Shown one piece after another: positions 29,472-38,974 of a stretch of DNA of 64,000 bases; position 1 is the first letter of the stretch; every line of letters begins with the position of its first letter. The position numbers were made by a program, and so were the translations under genes. A model generated the notes under the pieces. The model was given only the letters and a program-made list of their open reading frames with translations. It was not told the DNA's origin and made no database searches. Location: NCBI GenBank assembly GCA_937888805.1, contig CALBEY010000038.1:1-64000 (forward strand), written 5' to 3'. The DNA is from an uncultured Burkholderiaceae bacterium. Lineage in GTDB: Bacteria; Pseudomonadota; Gammaproteobacteria; Burkholderiales; Burkholderiaceae_B.

Positions 29472-30772
29472 CAGAACTCTTCCACTCGCAGACGGGTAAT
29501 TTTAGAGCGCATGAACGGAAGCGCTTCGATGGCAAGCATGGCTTGGTTGATATTTTTCTCAAGTGCTTGATGGGTCAAAAAGGTCAAAGACGCCTCGCCT
29601 TGATCAGGCGGTTGTTGCACCATTGAGCCAATCGATATGCCAGCATTCGACAGTTCTTTCGCAATTTCAGCCAACACACCCGGCTGGTCATTAACAGACA
29701 GTCGCAAGTAATACGCGCAACGTACTTCGTCAATTGGCAAAACAGGAATATCGACCACCGATTCGGGTTGAAATGCCAAGTGGGGCACACGGTGACCCGG
29801 ATCAGCCGTGTGCAGTCGGGTCACGTCAACCAGATCCGCCACCACCGCCGAGGCTGTCGGCTCTTCACCAGCACCCTTGCCGTAGTAAAGCGTCTGACCC
29901 ACTGCATCACCACTGACCAAAACAGCATTCATGGCGTCTTCGACATTAGCCAAGATTGAATTCGCCGGCACCAACGTTGGGTGCACGCGCAACTCGATGC
30001 CTTCGGCGCGACGGCGCGTGATACCCAGCAACTTGATGCGATAGCCCAACTGCTCAGCTTGCGCAATGTCCACAGCATTTAACTCAGTAATGCCCTCAAC
30101 ATAGGCGCGCGATAATTGCACCGGTATCCCAAAAGCCATGGAGGCCAGCAGTGTCAGTTTCTGAGCCGCATCAATGCCTTGTACGTCAGCCGTTGGATCG
30201 GCCTCGGCGTAGCCGAGGTGTTGTGCCTGGGCCAGTGCTTGCTCAAACGACAAACCGCGACTACGCATTTCGGTCAGGATGTAATTGGTCGTGCCGTTAA
30301 TAATGCCAGCAACCCACTCAATGCGATTGGCCGTTAATCCTTCGCGTATGGCCTTAATAATCGGGATACCGCCAGCAACAGCACCTTCAAAAGCCACCAT
30401 CACGCCTTTGGCAGATGCGGCTTCAAATATTTCTGTGCCATGTGTGGCTAACAACGCCTTGTTGGCCGTCACCACATGCTTGCCATTTTCAATGGCAAGC
30501 ATGACTAACGCTTTGGCTGTCGTGATGCCACCGATTAACTCAACCACAATATCGATGTTTGGATCATTTACGATTTCGTAGGGATCATCCGTGATGCACA
30601 CATCCTCACCGATTCGTGCCCGGGCCTTGGCCACATCGCGCACGGCAACACAAACCACTTCAATTTGTCGCCCTGCCCGACGGGTAATCTCTTGGGCATT
30701 ACGTCGCAATACGTTCCACGTGCCACCACCGACCACACCCAAACCCAACAAACCCACTTTCATTGACTTCAT
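29471..30772 (-). CDS. hom: Homoserine dehydrogenase
   Basis: Makes homoserine from aspartate semialdehyde, 433 residues. The N-terminal GLLGLGVVGGGTWNVL is the NAD(P)-binding motif. The central GIINGTTNYILTEM and YAEADPTADVQGIDAAQKL are catalytic-domain signatures. A C-terminal ACT domain (LRLSVNDQPGVLAEIAKEL onward) points to threonine feedback control. It is a monofunctional enzyme, not fused to aspartokinase. It overlaps alaC and thrC by one nt each. Confidence 0.96.
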   Translation of the reverse strand: MKSMKVGLLGLGVVGGGTWNVLRRNAQEITRRAGRQIEVVCVAVRDVAKARARIGEDVCITDDPYEIVNDPNIDIVVELIGGITTAKALVMLAIENGKHVVTANKALLATHGTEIFEAASAKGVMVAFEGAVAGGIPIIKAIREGLTANRIEWVAGIINGTTNYILTEMRSRGLSFEQALAQAQHLGYAEADPTADVQGIDAAQKLTLLASMAFGIPVQLSRAYVEGITELNAVDIAQAEQLGYRIKLLGITRRRAEGIELRVHPTLVPANSILANVEDAMNAVLVSGDAVGQTLYYGKGAGEEPTASAVVADLVDVTRLHTADPGHRVPHLAFQPESVVDIPVLPIDEVRCAYYLRLSVNDQPGVLAEIAKELSNAGISIGSMVQQPPDQGEASLTFLTHQALEKNINQAMLAIEALPFMRSKITRLRVEEF

Positions 30773-31956
30773 TAGAGCAATCCGTCCTTGCGAAACATTT
30801 CTTTGATCCCACGGACCGCTTGGCGGGTGCGCTGCTCGTTCTCAATTAATGCAAAGCGAACGTATTCGTCACCTTGATCGCCAAATCCGATACCCGGTGA
30901 AACCGCTACCTTAGCGGAAGACAAAACGTGCTTTGAAAACTCAAGAGAACCCATGGCACGATAAGCCGGTGGAATATGCGCCCAGATGTACATTGATGCT
31001 TTAGGCACCTCAACGTCCCAACCGGCTTCTTGCAACCCTTTGGCCAACACGTCGCGTCGACGCTGATATTTCGCCACAATTTCTTTAACACTGTCTTGTG
31101 GTCCATCGAGCGCAGCGATGGCTGCGACCTGCAGTGGCGTAAATGTACCGTAGTCGTGATAACTTTTAATACGTGCCAAGGCATTGACCAGCTCTTTGTT
31201 ACCCACCATAAAACCAATGCGCCATCCCGCCATGTTGTAGCTCTTACTCATGGTGAAAAATTCGACGGCCACGTCGCGCGCGCCAGGCACTTGCATGATT
31301 GATGGTGCTTGATACCCATCAAAGCAGATATCAGCGTAGGCCAAATCGTGCACCACCAAAATGTCATGCTGCTTAGCCAACGCGATAACACGCTCAAAGA
31401 AAGCCAAATCCACGCATTGCGCGGTGGGATTGCTCGGGAACCCCAACACCATCATCTTGGGCTTGGGAATTGACTCACTAACGGCACGCTCAAGCTCTTC
31501 AAAGAAGTCAACACCGGGCGTCATGCGAACGGACCGAATATTGGCCCCAGCAATCACCGCGCCATAGATGTGAATAGGGTAGCTCGGGTTAGGTACTAAC
31601 ACCGTGTCACCTGCGTCCAAGGTGGCAAGCATCAAGTGAGCCAGCCCCTCTTTAGAGCCGATGGTCACAATCGCCTCAGAATCAGGATCAAAAGAAACCG
31701 CATAACGTCTCTCATACCAGTCAGTGATCGCCTTACGTAAACGAGGTATACCTTTAGACACCGAGTAACCATGCGTCGTTGGTCGACTGGCTGATTCAAT
31801 TAACTTGTCGACAATCGGATCGGGCGTGGCGCCATCAGGATTACCCATCGACATGTCAATAATGTCCTCGCCTCTGCGCCGGGCAGCCATTTTTAACTCG
31901 CCGGTGATGTTAAAAACGTAGGGTGGCAGTCTGTCTATACGGGTAAAGGTCTTCAT
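30772..31956 (-). CDS. alaC: Alanine/aspartate-type class I aminotransferase (AlaC-like)
   Basis: 394 residues, PLP fold type [21 protein letters not shown] and SNPTAQCVD are substrate-loop signatures, and [16 protein letters not shown] has the PLP lysine. The upstream position to hom and thrC is common in Burkholderiales. E. coli AlaC makes alanine from pyruvate; in this genetic setting a role with aspartate-family amino acids is also possible, so the substrate is inferred from the family only. First gene of alaC-hom-thrC-crcB. Confidence 0.88.
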   Translation of the reverse strand: MKTFTRIDRLPPYVFNITGELKMAARRRGEDIIDMSMGNPDGATPDPIVDKLIESASRPTTHGYSVSKGIPRLRKAITDWYERRYAVSFDPDSEAIVTIGSKEGLAHLMLATLDAGDTVLVPNPSYPIHIYGAVIAGANIRSVRMTPGVDFFEELERAVSESIPKPKMMVLGFPSNPTAQCVDLAFFERVIALAKQHDILVVHDLAYADICFDGYQAPSIMQVPGARDVAVEFFTMSKSYNMAGWRIGFMVGNKELVNALARIKSYHDYGTFTPLQVAAIAALDGPQDSVKEIVAKYQRRRDVLAKGLQEAGWDVEVPKASMYIWAHIPPAYRAMGSLEFSKHVLSSAKVAVSPGIGFGDQGDEYVRFALIENEQRTRQAVRGIKEMFRKDGLL

Positions 31957-32259
31957 GTCTGTCCTGATGAAAAACAGGTAAAAAGCATGGGTTAAGAAAT
32001 ACTTGCTTCGTCTTTGCTGGTTTCACCCAAGGGCAAATGCTCAGCGCAAAACGCCCAAACCCTTGACATGGCATGGTTTGGATCGATTGTTTACGAATGT
32101 TAACTGGGAAAACCCTCTAATCTAGCGCATCGCTTTGGAATGAGCAAATCTTAGACACTAAACCAGTTAGACGTCACACCGACGCAACAACCGATTAACG
32201 ACAGCAATAAACAGTACTTTTAGGTCATGTATCATCAGAACAAATCGTGGGAGCCTAGC
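31957..32259. other. Divergent intergenic region between alaC and the Mth938-like gene
   Basis: About 300 bases without a gene. It must hold promoters for both directions. On the plus strand a TTGACA (32063-32068) resembles a -35 element, but I see no good -10 at 16-18 nt spacing. I see no tRNA, riboswitch fold or convincing hairpin here. Confidence 0.4.
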
Positions 32260-32706
32260 TTGAAGTTGCATTCCGACAGAAATCCGAGCCTAAACACAGT
32301 CACCGCCTACGGGCCCGGTTTCATTGATATCAACGAGGTTCGTTTTGAAACAGCCATTGCCTTTGGCCCCACTGGTGAGGTTCGCGCCTGGCCCGCCAAC
32401 GCACCCACCGACATTTCGACCCATTTGCTGCTGCAAGCTTGCGCGATTGCGCCGCAACAACAAGATCCGATGGCGTTTTTAGATGCCAACGATGACAGTC
32501 CAACCCTTGACCCCAATAGGCCCGAAGTTTTGTTAGTGGGCACGGGAAACAAGCAAATTTTATTGAGCCACGAAATCTTACGCCCCTTGATGCGTGCAGG
32601 CATTGGCGTTGAATGTATGTCAACACAAGCTGCCGCAAGAACTTACAACATCTTGATGGCCGAAGGCCGTCAAGTGATTGTTGCCTTACTGACGGAGACC
32701 CATTAG
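32260..32706 (+). CDS. Mth938-like domain protein (DUF498)
   Basis: A 148-residue protein with the Mth938 fold (NDUFAF3-like). NTVTAYGPGFIDINEVRF, PEVLLVGTGNKQILL and GVECMSTQAAARTYNILMAEGRQV are the family signatures. Its role in bacteria is not known; the mitochondrial relative NDUFAF3 helps assemble complex I. I chose the TTG at 32260 (MKLHSDRNPSL) over the ATG 33 nt upstream because GGGAG lies 6 nt before it and homologues begin there. The bcp gene starts 1 nt after its stop. Confidence 0.8.
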   Translation: MKLHSDRNPSLNTVTAYGPGFIDINEVRFETAIAFGPTGEVRAWPANAPTDISTHLLLQACAIAPQQQDPMAFLDANDDSPTLDPNRPEVLLVGTGNKQILLSHEILRPLMRAGIGVECMSTQAAARTYNILMAEGRQVIVALLTETH

Positions 32707-32707
32707 C

Positions 32708-33172
32708 ATGACCATTCCAAGCACCGGCGACCAAGCCCCTACGTTTGAAGCAACCAGCACGGCTGGTTCCATCAAACTGAGTGACACCAAAGGGCATAAA
32801 CTGGTTATCTTTTTCTACCCAAAAGACAATACCCCGGGTTGCACCACTGAAACCGAGGGCTTTCGTGATAACCACGAATTGTTCCGCCAAGCCGGTTGCT
32901 ATGTCGTGGGGGTTTCTCGCGACAGCCTGAAGTCTCACGACAGCTTCAGCAAAAAACTAGGTCTTAATTTTCCTTTGATTGCTGATACCGAATCAACTCT
33001 GTGCGAATCTTTCGGTGTTATCAAAGAAAAAAATATGTATGGTCGAAAGGTGATGGGTATTGAACGCAGCACATTCTTAATTGACGGCAACGGCGTTGTC
33101 GTGCGTGCTTGGCGCGGCGTTAAAGTACCCGGTCATGTTCAAGAAGTCCTAGAGGCAGCGCGAGCCCTTTGA
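32708..33172 (+). CDS. bcp: Thiol peroxidase/peroxiredoxin Bcp (PrxQ type)
   Basis: 154 residues. FFYPKDNTPGCTTETEGFRDN holds the peroxidatic cysteine C45. E. coli Bcp has a second, resolving cysteine five residues on (C50); here that position is glutamate, so the protein is probably of the one-cysteine or distant-resolving-cysteine subtype. It reduces hydroperoxides, using thioredoxin in characterised relatives. It follows the Mth938-like gene by 1 nt. Confidence 0.92.
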   Translation: MTIPSTGDQAPTFEATSTAGSIKLSDTKGHKLVIFFYPKDNTPGCTTETEGFRDNHELFRQAGCYVVGVSRDSLKSHDSFSKKLGLNFPLIADTESTLCESFGVIKEKNMYGRKVMGIERSTFLIDGNGVVVRAWRGVKVPGHVQEVLEAARAL

Positions 33173-33266
33173 TCGGCGTGCGTTAAGCGACTTGAATCCG
33201 TCGTGGCGATATGCTTGTCATTTTTCAATGTGCTGTTTGACTTAATCAACCTGGAGATGTGCCCTT

Positions 33267-34970
33267 ATGCCGTTACCCAAGCTGCCCTCAAGACTTGCCA
33301 CTGTCCTAGACCTTGATAGCATTGAGCCCGCAAAGCCTGTCGTCAACGCAGCTCCAAAAACGCTTCAACCCGCTTTACCCGGTTTAAAAGCCGAGTCATC
33401 TGCGCCAGCGACAGCCGCCCTACCCGTTGGCACTGTTCCTGGATCCCCATCAAAAACAGCCACCGTGGCTCGATTGCCAGCCGCACGATTGAACGAACCG
33501 TCACCGAAATCCACCAAAAAGAAAGCCGCCAATCAACATGCCGCGCGCACTGGCGCCTCGAGCCGCCGTGCTGGCAGCACCAAAACGAAAATCTTCGTGC
33601 TCGACACCAATGTTCTCTTACATGACCCGTCGAGCCTGTTCCGGTTTGAAGAACATGACGTCTTTTTGCCGATGATGACGCTCGAAGAGCTAGACCATCA
33701 TAAAAAAGGGATGTCAGAAGTGGCTCGCAATGCGCGTCAAGTCAGCCGCTCGCTTGACGCCCTGGTCGAGAATTCTGAAGTTATTGAAACTGGCGTGGTT
33801 CTCAGTAAATTAGGTAACAAGGACGCCAGCGGTAAGCTGTTTTTCCAGACCACCACCCTATCTAGCGAGTTGCCACTCGAGTTACCCGTGGGCAAAGCGG
33901 ACAATCAGATTCTGGGAGTGGTTAAAGCCCTGCATGAACGTCACGATGCCAGAGAAGTGGTGTTGGTGTCTAAAGACATCAACATGCGGCTTAAAGCCCG
34001 TGCATTGGGGTTACCAGCGGAAGACTATTTCAATGACCATGTTTTAGAAGACTCCGACCTTCTATACACCGGCATCATGTCGCTACCTGAAGACTTTTGG
34101 CAGCGGCACGGCAAGGACGTTGAGTCTTGGCAACAAGGTGGCATCACTTTCTATCGCATTCACGGTCCACTTTGCCATCAGTTTATGGTCAATCAGTTCG
34201 TCTATTTTGAAGGCGCCCTGCCCTTATATGCGCAGGTGCGAGAAGTCAGTGGAAAAACAGCGGTTTTGGCGACCCTTAGAGACTATACGCACGCCAAAAA
34301 CAATGTTTGGGGTGTGACCGCTAGGAACCGTGAACAAAATTTTGCACTCAACCTGTTGATGGATCCCGATTGCGATTTTGTGTCGCTTTTGGGTCAAGCA
34401 GGTACCGGTAAAACCTTACTGACGCTCGCCGCTGGATTAACCCAAGTGCTTGAAACCAAACGCTATACCGAAATCATCATGACGCGAGTAACCGTCTCTG
34501 TTGGCGAAGACATCGGCTTTCTTCCAGGTACCGAAGAAGAAAAGATGCTGCCTTGGATGGGCGCTTTGGAAGACAACCTCGATGTCTTGAATATGAGCGA
34601 TGCGGACGCTGGCACTGGCAGTAATGATTGGGGCCGAGCCGCAACCATGGATTTGATTCGATCCAGAATCAAGGTGAAGTCACTGAATTTCATGCGTGGC
34701 AGAACGTTTCTAAACAAGTACCTTATCATCGATGAAGCGCAGAACTTGACGCCCAAGCAAATGAAAACGCTCATCACCCGAGCAGGCCCTGGCACCAAAG
34801 TGGTTTGCTTGGGCAATATTGCCCAGATCGACACGCCTTACTTAACCGAAGGCAGCTCGGGACTCACGTTTGTAGTGGATCGATTCAAAGGCTGGCCTCA
34901 CTCAGGCCACATCACCTTACAGCGGGGCGAACGTTCTCGCCTGGCTGATTACGCCGGGGATGTCCTGTAA
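33267..34970 (+). CDS. PIN domain-PhoH ATPase fusion protein
   Basis: 567 residues. After a basic, low-complexity N-terminus of about 105 residues, a PIN RNase-like domain begins (KIFVLDTNVLLHDPSSL, with acidic residues around LEELDHHKKG). The C-terminal half is a PhoH-type P-loop ATPase: Walker A GQAGTGKTLLTLAAGL, Walker B YLIIDEAQNLTPKQ. PIN-PhoH proteins act as ATP-dependent RNases/RNA helicases in mycobacteria. A GGAG lies 10 nt before the start. The stop TAA overlaps the pdxA ATG (TAATG). Confidence 0.9.
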   Translation: MPLPKLPSRLATVLDLDSIEPAKPVVNAAPKTLQPALPGLKAESSAPATAALPVGTVPGSPSKTATVARLPAARLNEPSPKSTKKKAANQHAARTGASSRRAGSTKTKIFVLDTNVLLHDPSSLFRFEEHDVFLPMMTLEELDHHKKGMSEVARNARQVSRSLDALVENSEVIETGVVLSKLGNKDASGKLFFQTTTLSSELPLELPVGKADNQILGVVKALHERHDAREVVLVSKDINMRLKARALGLPAEDYFNDHVLEDSDLLYTGIMSLPEDFWQRHGKDVESWQQGGITFYRIHGPLCHQFMVNQFVYFEGALPLYAQVREVSGKTAVLATLRDYTHAKNNVWGVTARNREQNFALNLLMDPDCDFVSLLGQAGTGKTLLTLAAGLTQVLETKRYTEIIMTRVTVSVGEDIGFLPGTEEEKMLPWMGALEDNLDVLNMSDADAGTGSNDWGRAATMDLIRSRIKVKSLNFMRGRTFLNKYLIIDEAQNLTPKQMKTLITRAGPGTKVVCLGNIAQIDTPYLTEGSSGLTFVVDRFKGWPHSGHITLQRGERSRLADYAGDVL

Positions 34971-35962
34971 TGACGCAAGCACCGCTGGGTTTAACCATGG
35001 GCGATCCAGCGGGTATCGGGCCTGAAATTATCCTGAAATGCTTTCAAGCAGGATTGACATCGAATGCGGTGGTTTATGGCGATGCCGCCTGGCTTGAGCA
35101 AATGGCGGTGCGATTGAACCTAAAAGTAAAGATCGCCATCATTGCCGACCCAAGCGCCACGCTTTCCACTGAGCCAGGCTCTGTACCTGTTATTGAGGCT
35201 TGCCAGGCAGTGCCACCCACGCTTGCACTTGGCGAGGTCAGTGCGACAGCGGGCATGGCGGCCTATCAATCGCTGCAGCGCGCGATTGACGATGCTTTGG
35301 CGAAAAAACTACGCGCCATTGTCACTGCCCCCTTGAATAAGCATGCCATCCAGTTGGCTGGGGTGGCGTTTCCTGGCCACACCGAAATACTGGCGCATCG
35401 TTGCGGCGATATCCCCGTCGCCATGATGCTGGTCAATGGTGCCATCCGTGTGCTGTTGGTCACAATTCACGAGCCATTGGCCAAAGTGCCTGGGCTCATT
35501 ACAGCCGAAATAGAAGCACAAGCCATTGATTTGGCTCACCGCGCATGCCAGCAACTCAGCATCAGCCAGCCACGTGTTGCCGTTGCGGGATTAAATCCAC
35601 ATGCCGGCGAAAACGGTCAATTTGGCGATGAAGAACGCCGCGTCATTGGCCCTGCGATTGAGGCCGCAAAGCTAAGAGGTATCAATGCCTCAGGGCCTTG
35701 GTCTGGTGACACCATATTCGCGAGGGCACGAAATGGCGAGTTTGACATTGTCGTGGCCCAATACCACGACCAAGGTCTCATTCCGGTGAAGTACCTAGGC
35801 ATCGATGAAGGCGTGAACGTTACGGTCGGTTTGCCATTCGTTCGAACCAGCGTTGATCACGGCACTGCATTTGATATTGCTGGTCGCGGTATCGCATCGC
35901 CTGACTCATTAACCCGAGCCATAGAAGTTGCTCGCCAACTCTCAGCACAAGCTGCTCAGTAG
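34970..35962 (+). CDS. pdxA: 4-hydroxythreonine-4-phosphate dehydrogenase PdxA
   Basis: Vitamin B6 (PLP) biosynthesis: oxidises 4-phosphohydroxythreonine. 330 residues. LTMGDPAGIGPEI is the N-terminal signature; VTAPLNKHAIQLAG and FPGHTEILAHRCG carry metal and substrate residues, and VAQYHDQGLIPVKYLG is the third conserved block. Translationally coupled to the PhoH gene by a 1-nt overlap. The 3' end overlaps convergent dnaB by 7 nt. Confidence 0.96.
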   Translation: MTQAPLGLTMGDPAGIGPEIILKCFQAGLTSNAVVYGDAAWLEQMAVRLNLKVKIAIIADPSATLSTEPGSVPVIEACQAVPPTLALGEVSATAGMAAYQSLQRAIDDALAKKLRAIVTAPLNKHAIQLAGVAFPGHTEILAHRCGDIPVAMMLVNGAIRVLLVTIHEPLAKVPGLITAEIEAQAIDLAHRACQQLSISQPRVAVAGLNPHAGENGQFGDEERRVIGPAIEAAKLRGINASGPWSGDTIFARARNGEFDIVVAQYHDQGLIPVKYLGIDEGVNVTVGLPFVRTSVDHGTAFDIAGRGIASPDSLTRAIEVARQLSAQAAQ

Positions 35963-37332
35963 CCTGTTCCACCCGTGAAGTTCAGAAATCTTGTGCTTTC
36001 GCCTTGGAAGGTGAGCCGTGTGGTGCCGATCGGACCGTTACGCTGCTTGGCAATGATGATTTCCGCGGTTCCCTTATCTGGCGAGTCGGGGTTATAAACT
36101 TCATCGCGATAAATAAATAAAATCAAGTCAGCATCCTGTTCAATAGCGCCCGATTCACGCAAATCGCTCATGATAGGTCTCTTGTTTGGTCGCTGCTCAA
36201 GCGAACGGTTCAGCTGAGACAAAGCGACAACGGGGCACTCAAGCTCTTTGGCCAGTGACTTCAGTGAGCGACTGATATCTGAGATTTCTGTGGCACGGTT
36301 TTCGGCACGTCCACTAGAAGACATCAGCTGGATGTAATCAATCACAACCAAGCCCAGTTTGCCGCACTGACGCGCCAGTCGCCTGGCACGAGCTCTTAGG
36401 TCTACGGCAGTCAACCCAGGCGTTTCATCAATGTAGACCTGAGCGTCCTGCATACGTTGCACTGCATGGGTGACTCGCGGCCAATCCTCAGCCCGCAATT
36501 TGCCAGTGCGCATGCGGTGCTGGTCCAACATACCGACTGAGCCCAGCATGCGCATGGCCAGTTGAACCGCCCCCATCTCCATTGAGAACACAGCCACGGG
36601 TAGACCCTGCTCGATCGCCACGTGTTCGGCAATGTTCATTGAAAAGGCCGTTTTACCCATCGAAGGGCGTCCTGCCACAATAGCCAAATCACCAGGATGC
36701 AGGCCAGAGGTCATGCGATCTAGATCAACAAATCCGGTGGGGATACCGGTGACATCAGTATCACCTTCGCGGTGATACAGCTCATCGATTCGCTCAACAA
36801 CCTGAGACAGTAACGGCTGTATTTCCTGAAAACCTTGGCTGGAACGCGCACCCTCTTGTGCAATCTTAAAAACCCTCGATTCGGCTTCATCAAGTAACTG
36901 CCTGGCTTCTTTGCCCTGAGGGTTAAAGGCGGTTGCAGCAATGTCGTCAGCAACAGCCACCAACTTACGTAGCATCGATCGTTCACGGACGATCTCAGCG
37001 TAGCGTCGAATATTGGCTGCAGATGGCGTGTTGTGAGCCAGCGCGTTTAGGTAAGGAACCCCGCCGGCCTCCTCAGATTTACCCACGCTTGTCAGCGACT
37101 CGTTGATGGTGACCACATCGGCCGGACGAGACAAATTGATCAAGCGCGTGATGTGATGCCAGATGATTCGGTGGTCATGCCGATAGAAATCGTCCTCTGC
37201 CAGAAGGTCGGAGATTTTTTCAAAGGTGGCATTATCCAGCAACAAACCACCGAGCACTGACTGCTCGGCTTCAATTGAATGAGGAGGGACCCGCAGGTAC
37301 TGCAGGTCTGTTTCTGGCGGTTGGTTCATCAC
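35956..37332 (-). CDS. dnaB: Replicative DNA helicase DnaB
   Basis: Hexameric helicase at the replication fork, 458 residues. The N-terminal domain (PHSIEAEQSVLGGLLLDN) is followed by the RecA-like domain with Walker A AGRPSMGKTAFS and LVVIDYIQLMSS. It starts GTG-ATG; the ATG one codon later (37329) is equally likely. It is downstream of a terminator after rplI, so it is probably read from its own promoter or by read-through. Convergent overlap with pdxA. Confidence 0.97.
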   Translation of the reverse strand: MMNQPPETDLQYLRVPPHSIEAEQSVLGGLLLDNATFEKISDLLAEDDFYRHDHRIIWHHITRLINLSRPADVVTINESLTSVGKSEEAGGVPYLNALAHNTPSAANIRRYAEIVRERSMLRKLVAVADDIAATAFNPQGKEARQLLDEAESRVFKIAQEGARSSQGFQEIQPLLSQVVERIDELYHREGDTDVTGIPTGFVDLDRMTSGLHPGDLAIVAGRPSMGKTAFSMNIAEHVAIEQGLPVAVFSMEMGAVQLAMRMLGSVGMLDQHRMRTGKLRAEDWPRVTHAVQRMQDAQVYIDETPGLTAVDLRARARRLARQCGKLGLVVIDYIQLMSSSGRAENRATEISDISRSLKSLAKELECPVVALSQLNRSLEQRPNKRPIMSDLRESGAIEQDADLILFIYRDEVYNPDSPDKGTAEIIIAKQRNGPIGTTRLTFQGESTRFLNFTGGTGY

Positions 37333-37373
37333 TAAATCATACCGGATCGAAAAAGCAAGGTCATGGGCATCCT

Positions 37374-37400
37374 AAAAAAAAAGGCACGGTAAACCGTGCC
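37374..37400 (-). terminator. Rho-independent terminator after rplI
   Basis: A 7-bp stem (GGCACGG/CCGTGCC, arms 37394-37400 and 37383-37389, loop TTTA on the minus strand) followed by nine T on the minus strand. It closes the rpsF-priB-rpsR-rplI operon, 25 nt past the rplI stop. Confidence 0.88.
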
Positions 37401-37425
37401 ATTTAAAAAACCCGGCTCAGTGTAC

Positions 37426-37881
37426 TTAGCCGAGTGCACCCTCAACTTTGACGGTAATATCGCAAAGCACATCAGGATGCAAAGACACTTGCAAGCCATG
37501 ATCACCGATGACCTTGATGGCACCTTCAGTCATACGAATCTGAGACTTGTTGACACCCTCAAAACCTTTTTCTGTGAGTGCCGTCGCAATGTCCATGTTG
37601 GTCACTGAGCCAAACAAACGGCCGTCAACGCCAGCTTTTTGTGAGATCACCAAGACATAGTCTTTAAGCTTTTCACCGACAGCTTGAGCCTTGGCCAGCT
37701 TTTCAGCTTGCAAACGCTCAAGTTCAGCGCGACGCTCTTCGAACTCTTTAAGGGCCTTTTCGGTGGCGCGACGTGCTTTTTTCTGTGGGATCAGGAAGTT
37801 TCTGGCAAAACCGTCTTTGACACGAACGACTTCACCCAGGTCGCCCACATTGACAACTTTTTCAAGAAGAATAATTTGCAT
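37426..37881 (-). CDS. rplI: 50S ribosomal protein L9
   Basis: L9 binds 23S rRNA at the base of the L1 stalk. 151 residues with N-terminal [19 protein letters not shown] and a central helix ending in the C-terminal domain ([16 protein letters not shown]). Two ATG codons are adjacent; I chose the second because GGGG lies 6 nt upstream and E. coli L9 starts MQVILL. Last gene of the rpsF operon, ended by the hairpin at 37374-37400. Confidence 0.97.
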   Translation of the reverse strand: MQIILLEKVVNVGDLGEVVRVKDGFARNFLIPQKKARRATEKALKEFEERRAELERLQAEKLAKAQAVGEKLKDYVLVISQKAGVDGRLFGSVTNMDIATALTEKGFEGVNKSQIRMTEGAIKVIGDHGLQVSLHPDVLCDITVKVEGALG

Positions 37882-37895
37882 CATGTGCCCCTGGG

Positions 37896-38168
37896 TTAGC
37901 TGTGGTTGTCGGTGAAGGGCAACAAAGCCAAAAAGCGCGCTCGCTTGATGGCTGAGTCAAGCTGGCGCTGATAACGCGCTTTTGTGCCCGTAAGACGTGC
38001 TGGAATGATTTTGCCATTCTCTTGGATAAAGTCGCGCAATGTGTCCAAGTCTTTGTAATCAATTTCTTGCACGCCAGCTGCCGAGAAACGACAAAACTTG
38101 CGACGCTTGAACAATGGGTTCTGTTGCGTGAACTTCTTTTTCTCTTTACTACGACCAGCGAATGCCAT
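37896..38168 (-). CDS. rpsR: 30S ribosomal protein S18
   Basis: 90 residues. [20 protein letters not shown] and [19 protein letters not shown] are typical S18. It binds S6 in the 30S platform, and S6 is the first gene of the same operon. The N-terminus [20 protein letters not shown] is longer and more basic than in E. coli. Gaps to rplI and priB are 11-26 nt. Confidence 0.97.
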   Translation of the reverse strand: MAFAGRSKEKKKFTQQNPLFKRRKFCRFSAAGVQEIDYKDLDTLRDFIQENGKIIPARLTGTKARYQRQLDSAIKRARFLALLPFTDNHS

Positions 38169-38194
38169 GTCGAATACCTTTTAAGAATGTTGTT

Positions 38195-38485
38195 TTAGAT
38201 AAGGCGTAAGTGCTGTGCGTGCAATCTAAATCGCGGTGAGTTTTGTCGCGCTGGCGCGATGAATCCCTCCACTTCAATGGCCTGACCAAGTTTTAAATTC
38301 TTGTTCATTAAAGCCAGATCACCCATCAACACAACCGCCATTTCAAATTTCAATAATCGGCTGACATTGGATTCCATCACTTCAGATTCATGATCAAGAT
38401 CAAACCCAACGACAGGCACACCAGCAGGTGTGTAACGAAGGGGGGCTGAATTGACCACTGTCCCAGATAGAACCGACTTGTTCAA
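38195..38485 (-). CDS. priB: Primosomal replication protein N (PriB)
   Basis: A 96-residue OB-fold single-strand DNA-binding protein that works with PriA in restarting stalled forks. NSAPLRYTPAGVPVVGFDLDH and QAIEVEGFIAPA are typical. Its place between rpsF and rpsR is the classic beta/gammaproteobacterial order. The start is TTG (MNKSVLSGTV), with AGG 10 nt upstream; no ATG fits. Confidence 0.93.
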   Translation of the reverse strand: MNKSVLSGTVVNSAPLRYTPAGVPVVGFDLDHESEVMESNVSRLLKFEMAVVLMGDLALMNKNLKLGQAIEVEGFIAPARQNSPRFRLHAQHLRLI

Positions 38486-38501
38486 ATCCGATCAACCTTT
38501 T

Positions 38502-38933
38502 TTACTCATCGCTACTAAGATGCTGCGGCGAAGATAAATCAGCCGATTCAGTCGATTCAGTCGATTCAGCCGAATCAGCCATTTCTGTAGCAACCTTGCG
38601 GGCTTCGTCGCGCTCGACAGACTTCATCATGATCGATGGGCCTGTTGGCACAACAGCGGTTTTGATCACTAGGTGACGCAACACAGCATCGTTGTAACGA
38701 AATGAATGCTCGAGTTCAGCTAGGCTGGTGTTGTCACATTCGACGTTCATGCAGACGTAATGTGCTTTGACAAGTTTTTGGATGGGGTAAGCCAGCTGAC
38801 GACGGCCCCAGTCTTCAAGTCGGTGAATTTTGCCACCGTTGCCGGTGATGAGAGCTTGGTAGCGTTCTGTCATTGCTGGAACCTGCTCACTTTGATCAGG
38901 GTGCACAATGAACACCACTTCGTAATGGCGCAT
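38502..38933 (-). CDS. rpsF: 30S ribosomal protein S6
   Basis: 143 residues. [19 protein letters not shown] and [22 protein letters not shown] are typical S6. The C-terminal tail is Ser/Thr/Glu rich ([14 protein letters not shown]), built from four 9-bp repeats at 38545-38580; the tail ends in SSDE, and in E. coli the S6 C-terminus receives extra glutamates from RimK. The start ATG has AGGAG 9 nt upstream. The leader before it is structured (see separate entry). Confidence 0.97.
   Translation of the reverse strand: MRHYEVVFIVHPDQSEQVPAMTERYQALITGNGGKIHRLEDWGRRQLAYPIQKLVKAHYVCMNVECDNTSLAELEHSFRYNDAVLRHLVIKTAVVPTGPSIMMKSVERDEARKVATEMADSAESTESTESADLSSPQHLSSDE
38545..38580. repeat. Four 9-bp tandem repeats in the S6 tail
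   Basis: Units gattcagtc, gattcagtc, gattcagcc and gaatcagcc lie head to tail and encode the Ser/Thr/Glu tail of S6. The first two are identical; the rest differ by one or two bases. The length is a multiple of three, so unit changes would not shift the frame. Confidence 0.85.
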
Positions 38934-38953
38934 CTGTTAATACTCCTATGGTT

Positions 38954-38974
38954 GTTTGTCAAACTTTGACAAAC
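38954..38974. promoter_or_regulatory. Perfect 21-bp inverted repeat in the rpsF leader
   Basis: Two 10-bp arms (GTTTGTCAAA and TTTGACAAAC) are separated by one base, 20 nt before the rpsF start and just upstream of its AGGAG ribosome site. On the transcript the outer 7 bp (GUUUGUC/GACAAAC) can pair around a 7-nt loop. Further upstream in the same leader are stems CCCCG/CGGGG (38990-39004) and TCCTT/AAGGA (39027-39041). Either a protein-binding site or part of a translational control element; function unproven. Confidence 0.6.

Noticed and set aside
32063-32091. Promoter with TTGACA between alaC and the Mth938-like gene
   Set aside because: The -35-like site has no acceptable -10 at normal spacing.
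32330-32938. Minus-strand open frame of 202 codons across the Mth938-like and bcp genes
   Set aside because: Antisense to two recognisable proteins; no domain or ribosome site.
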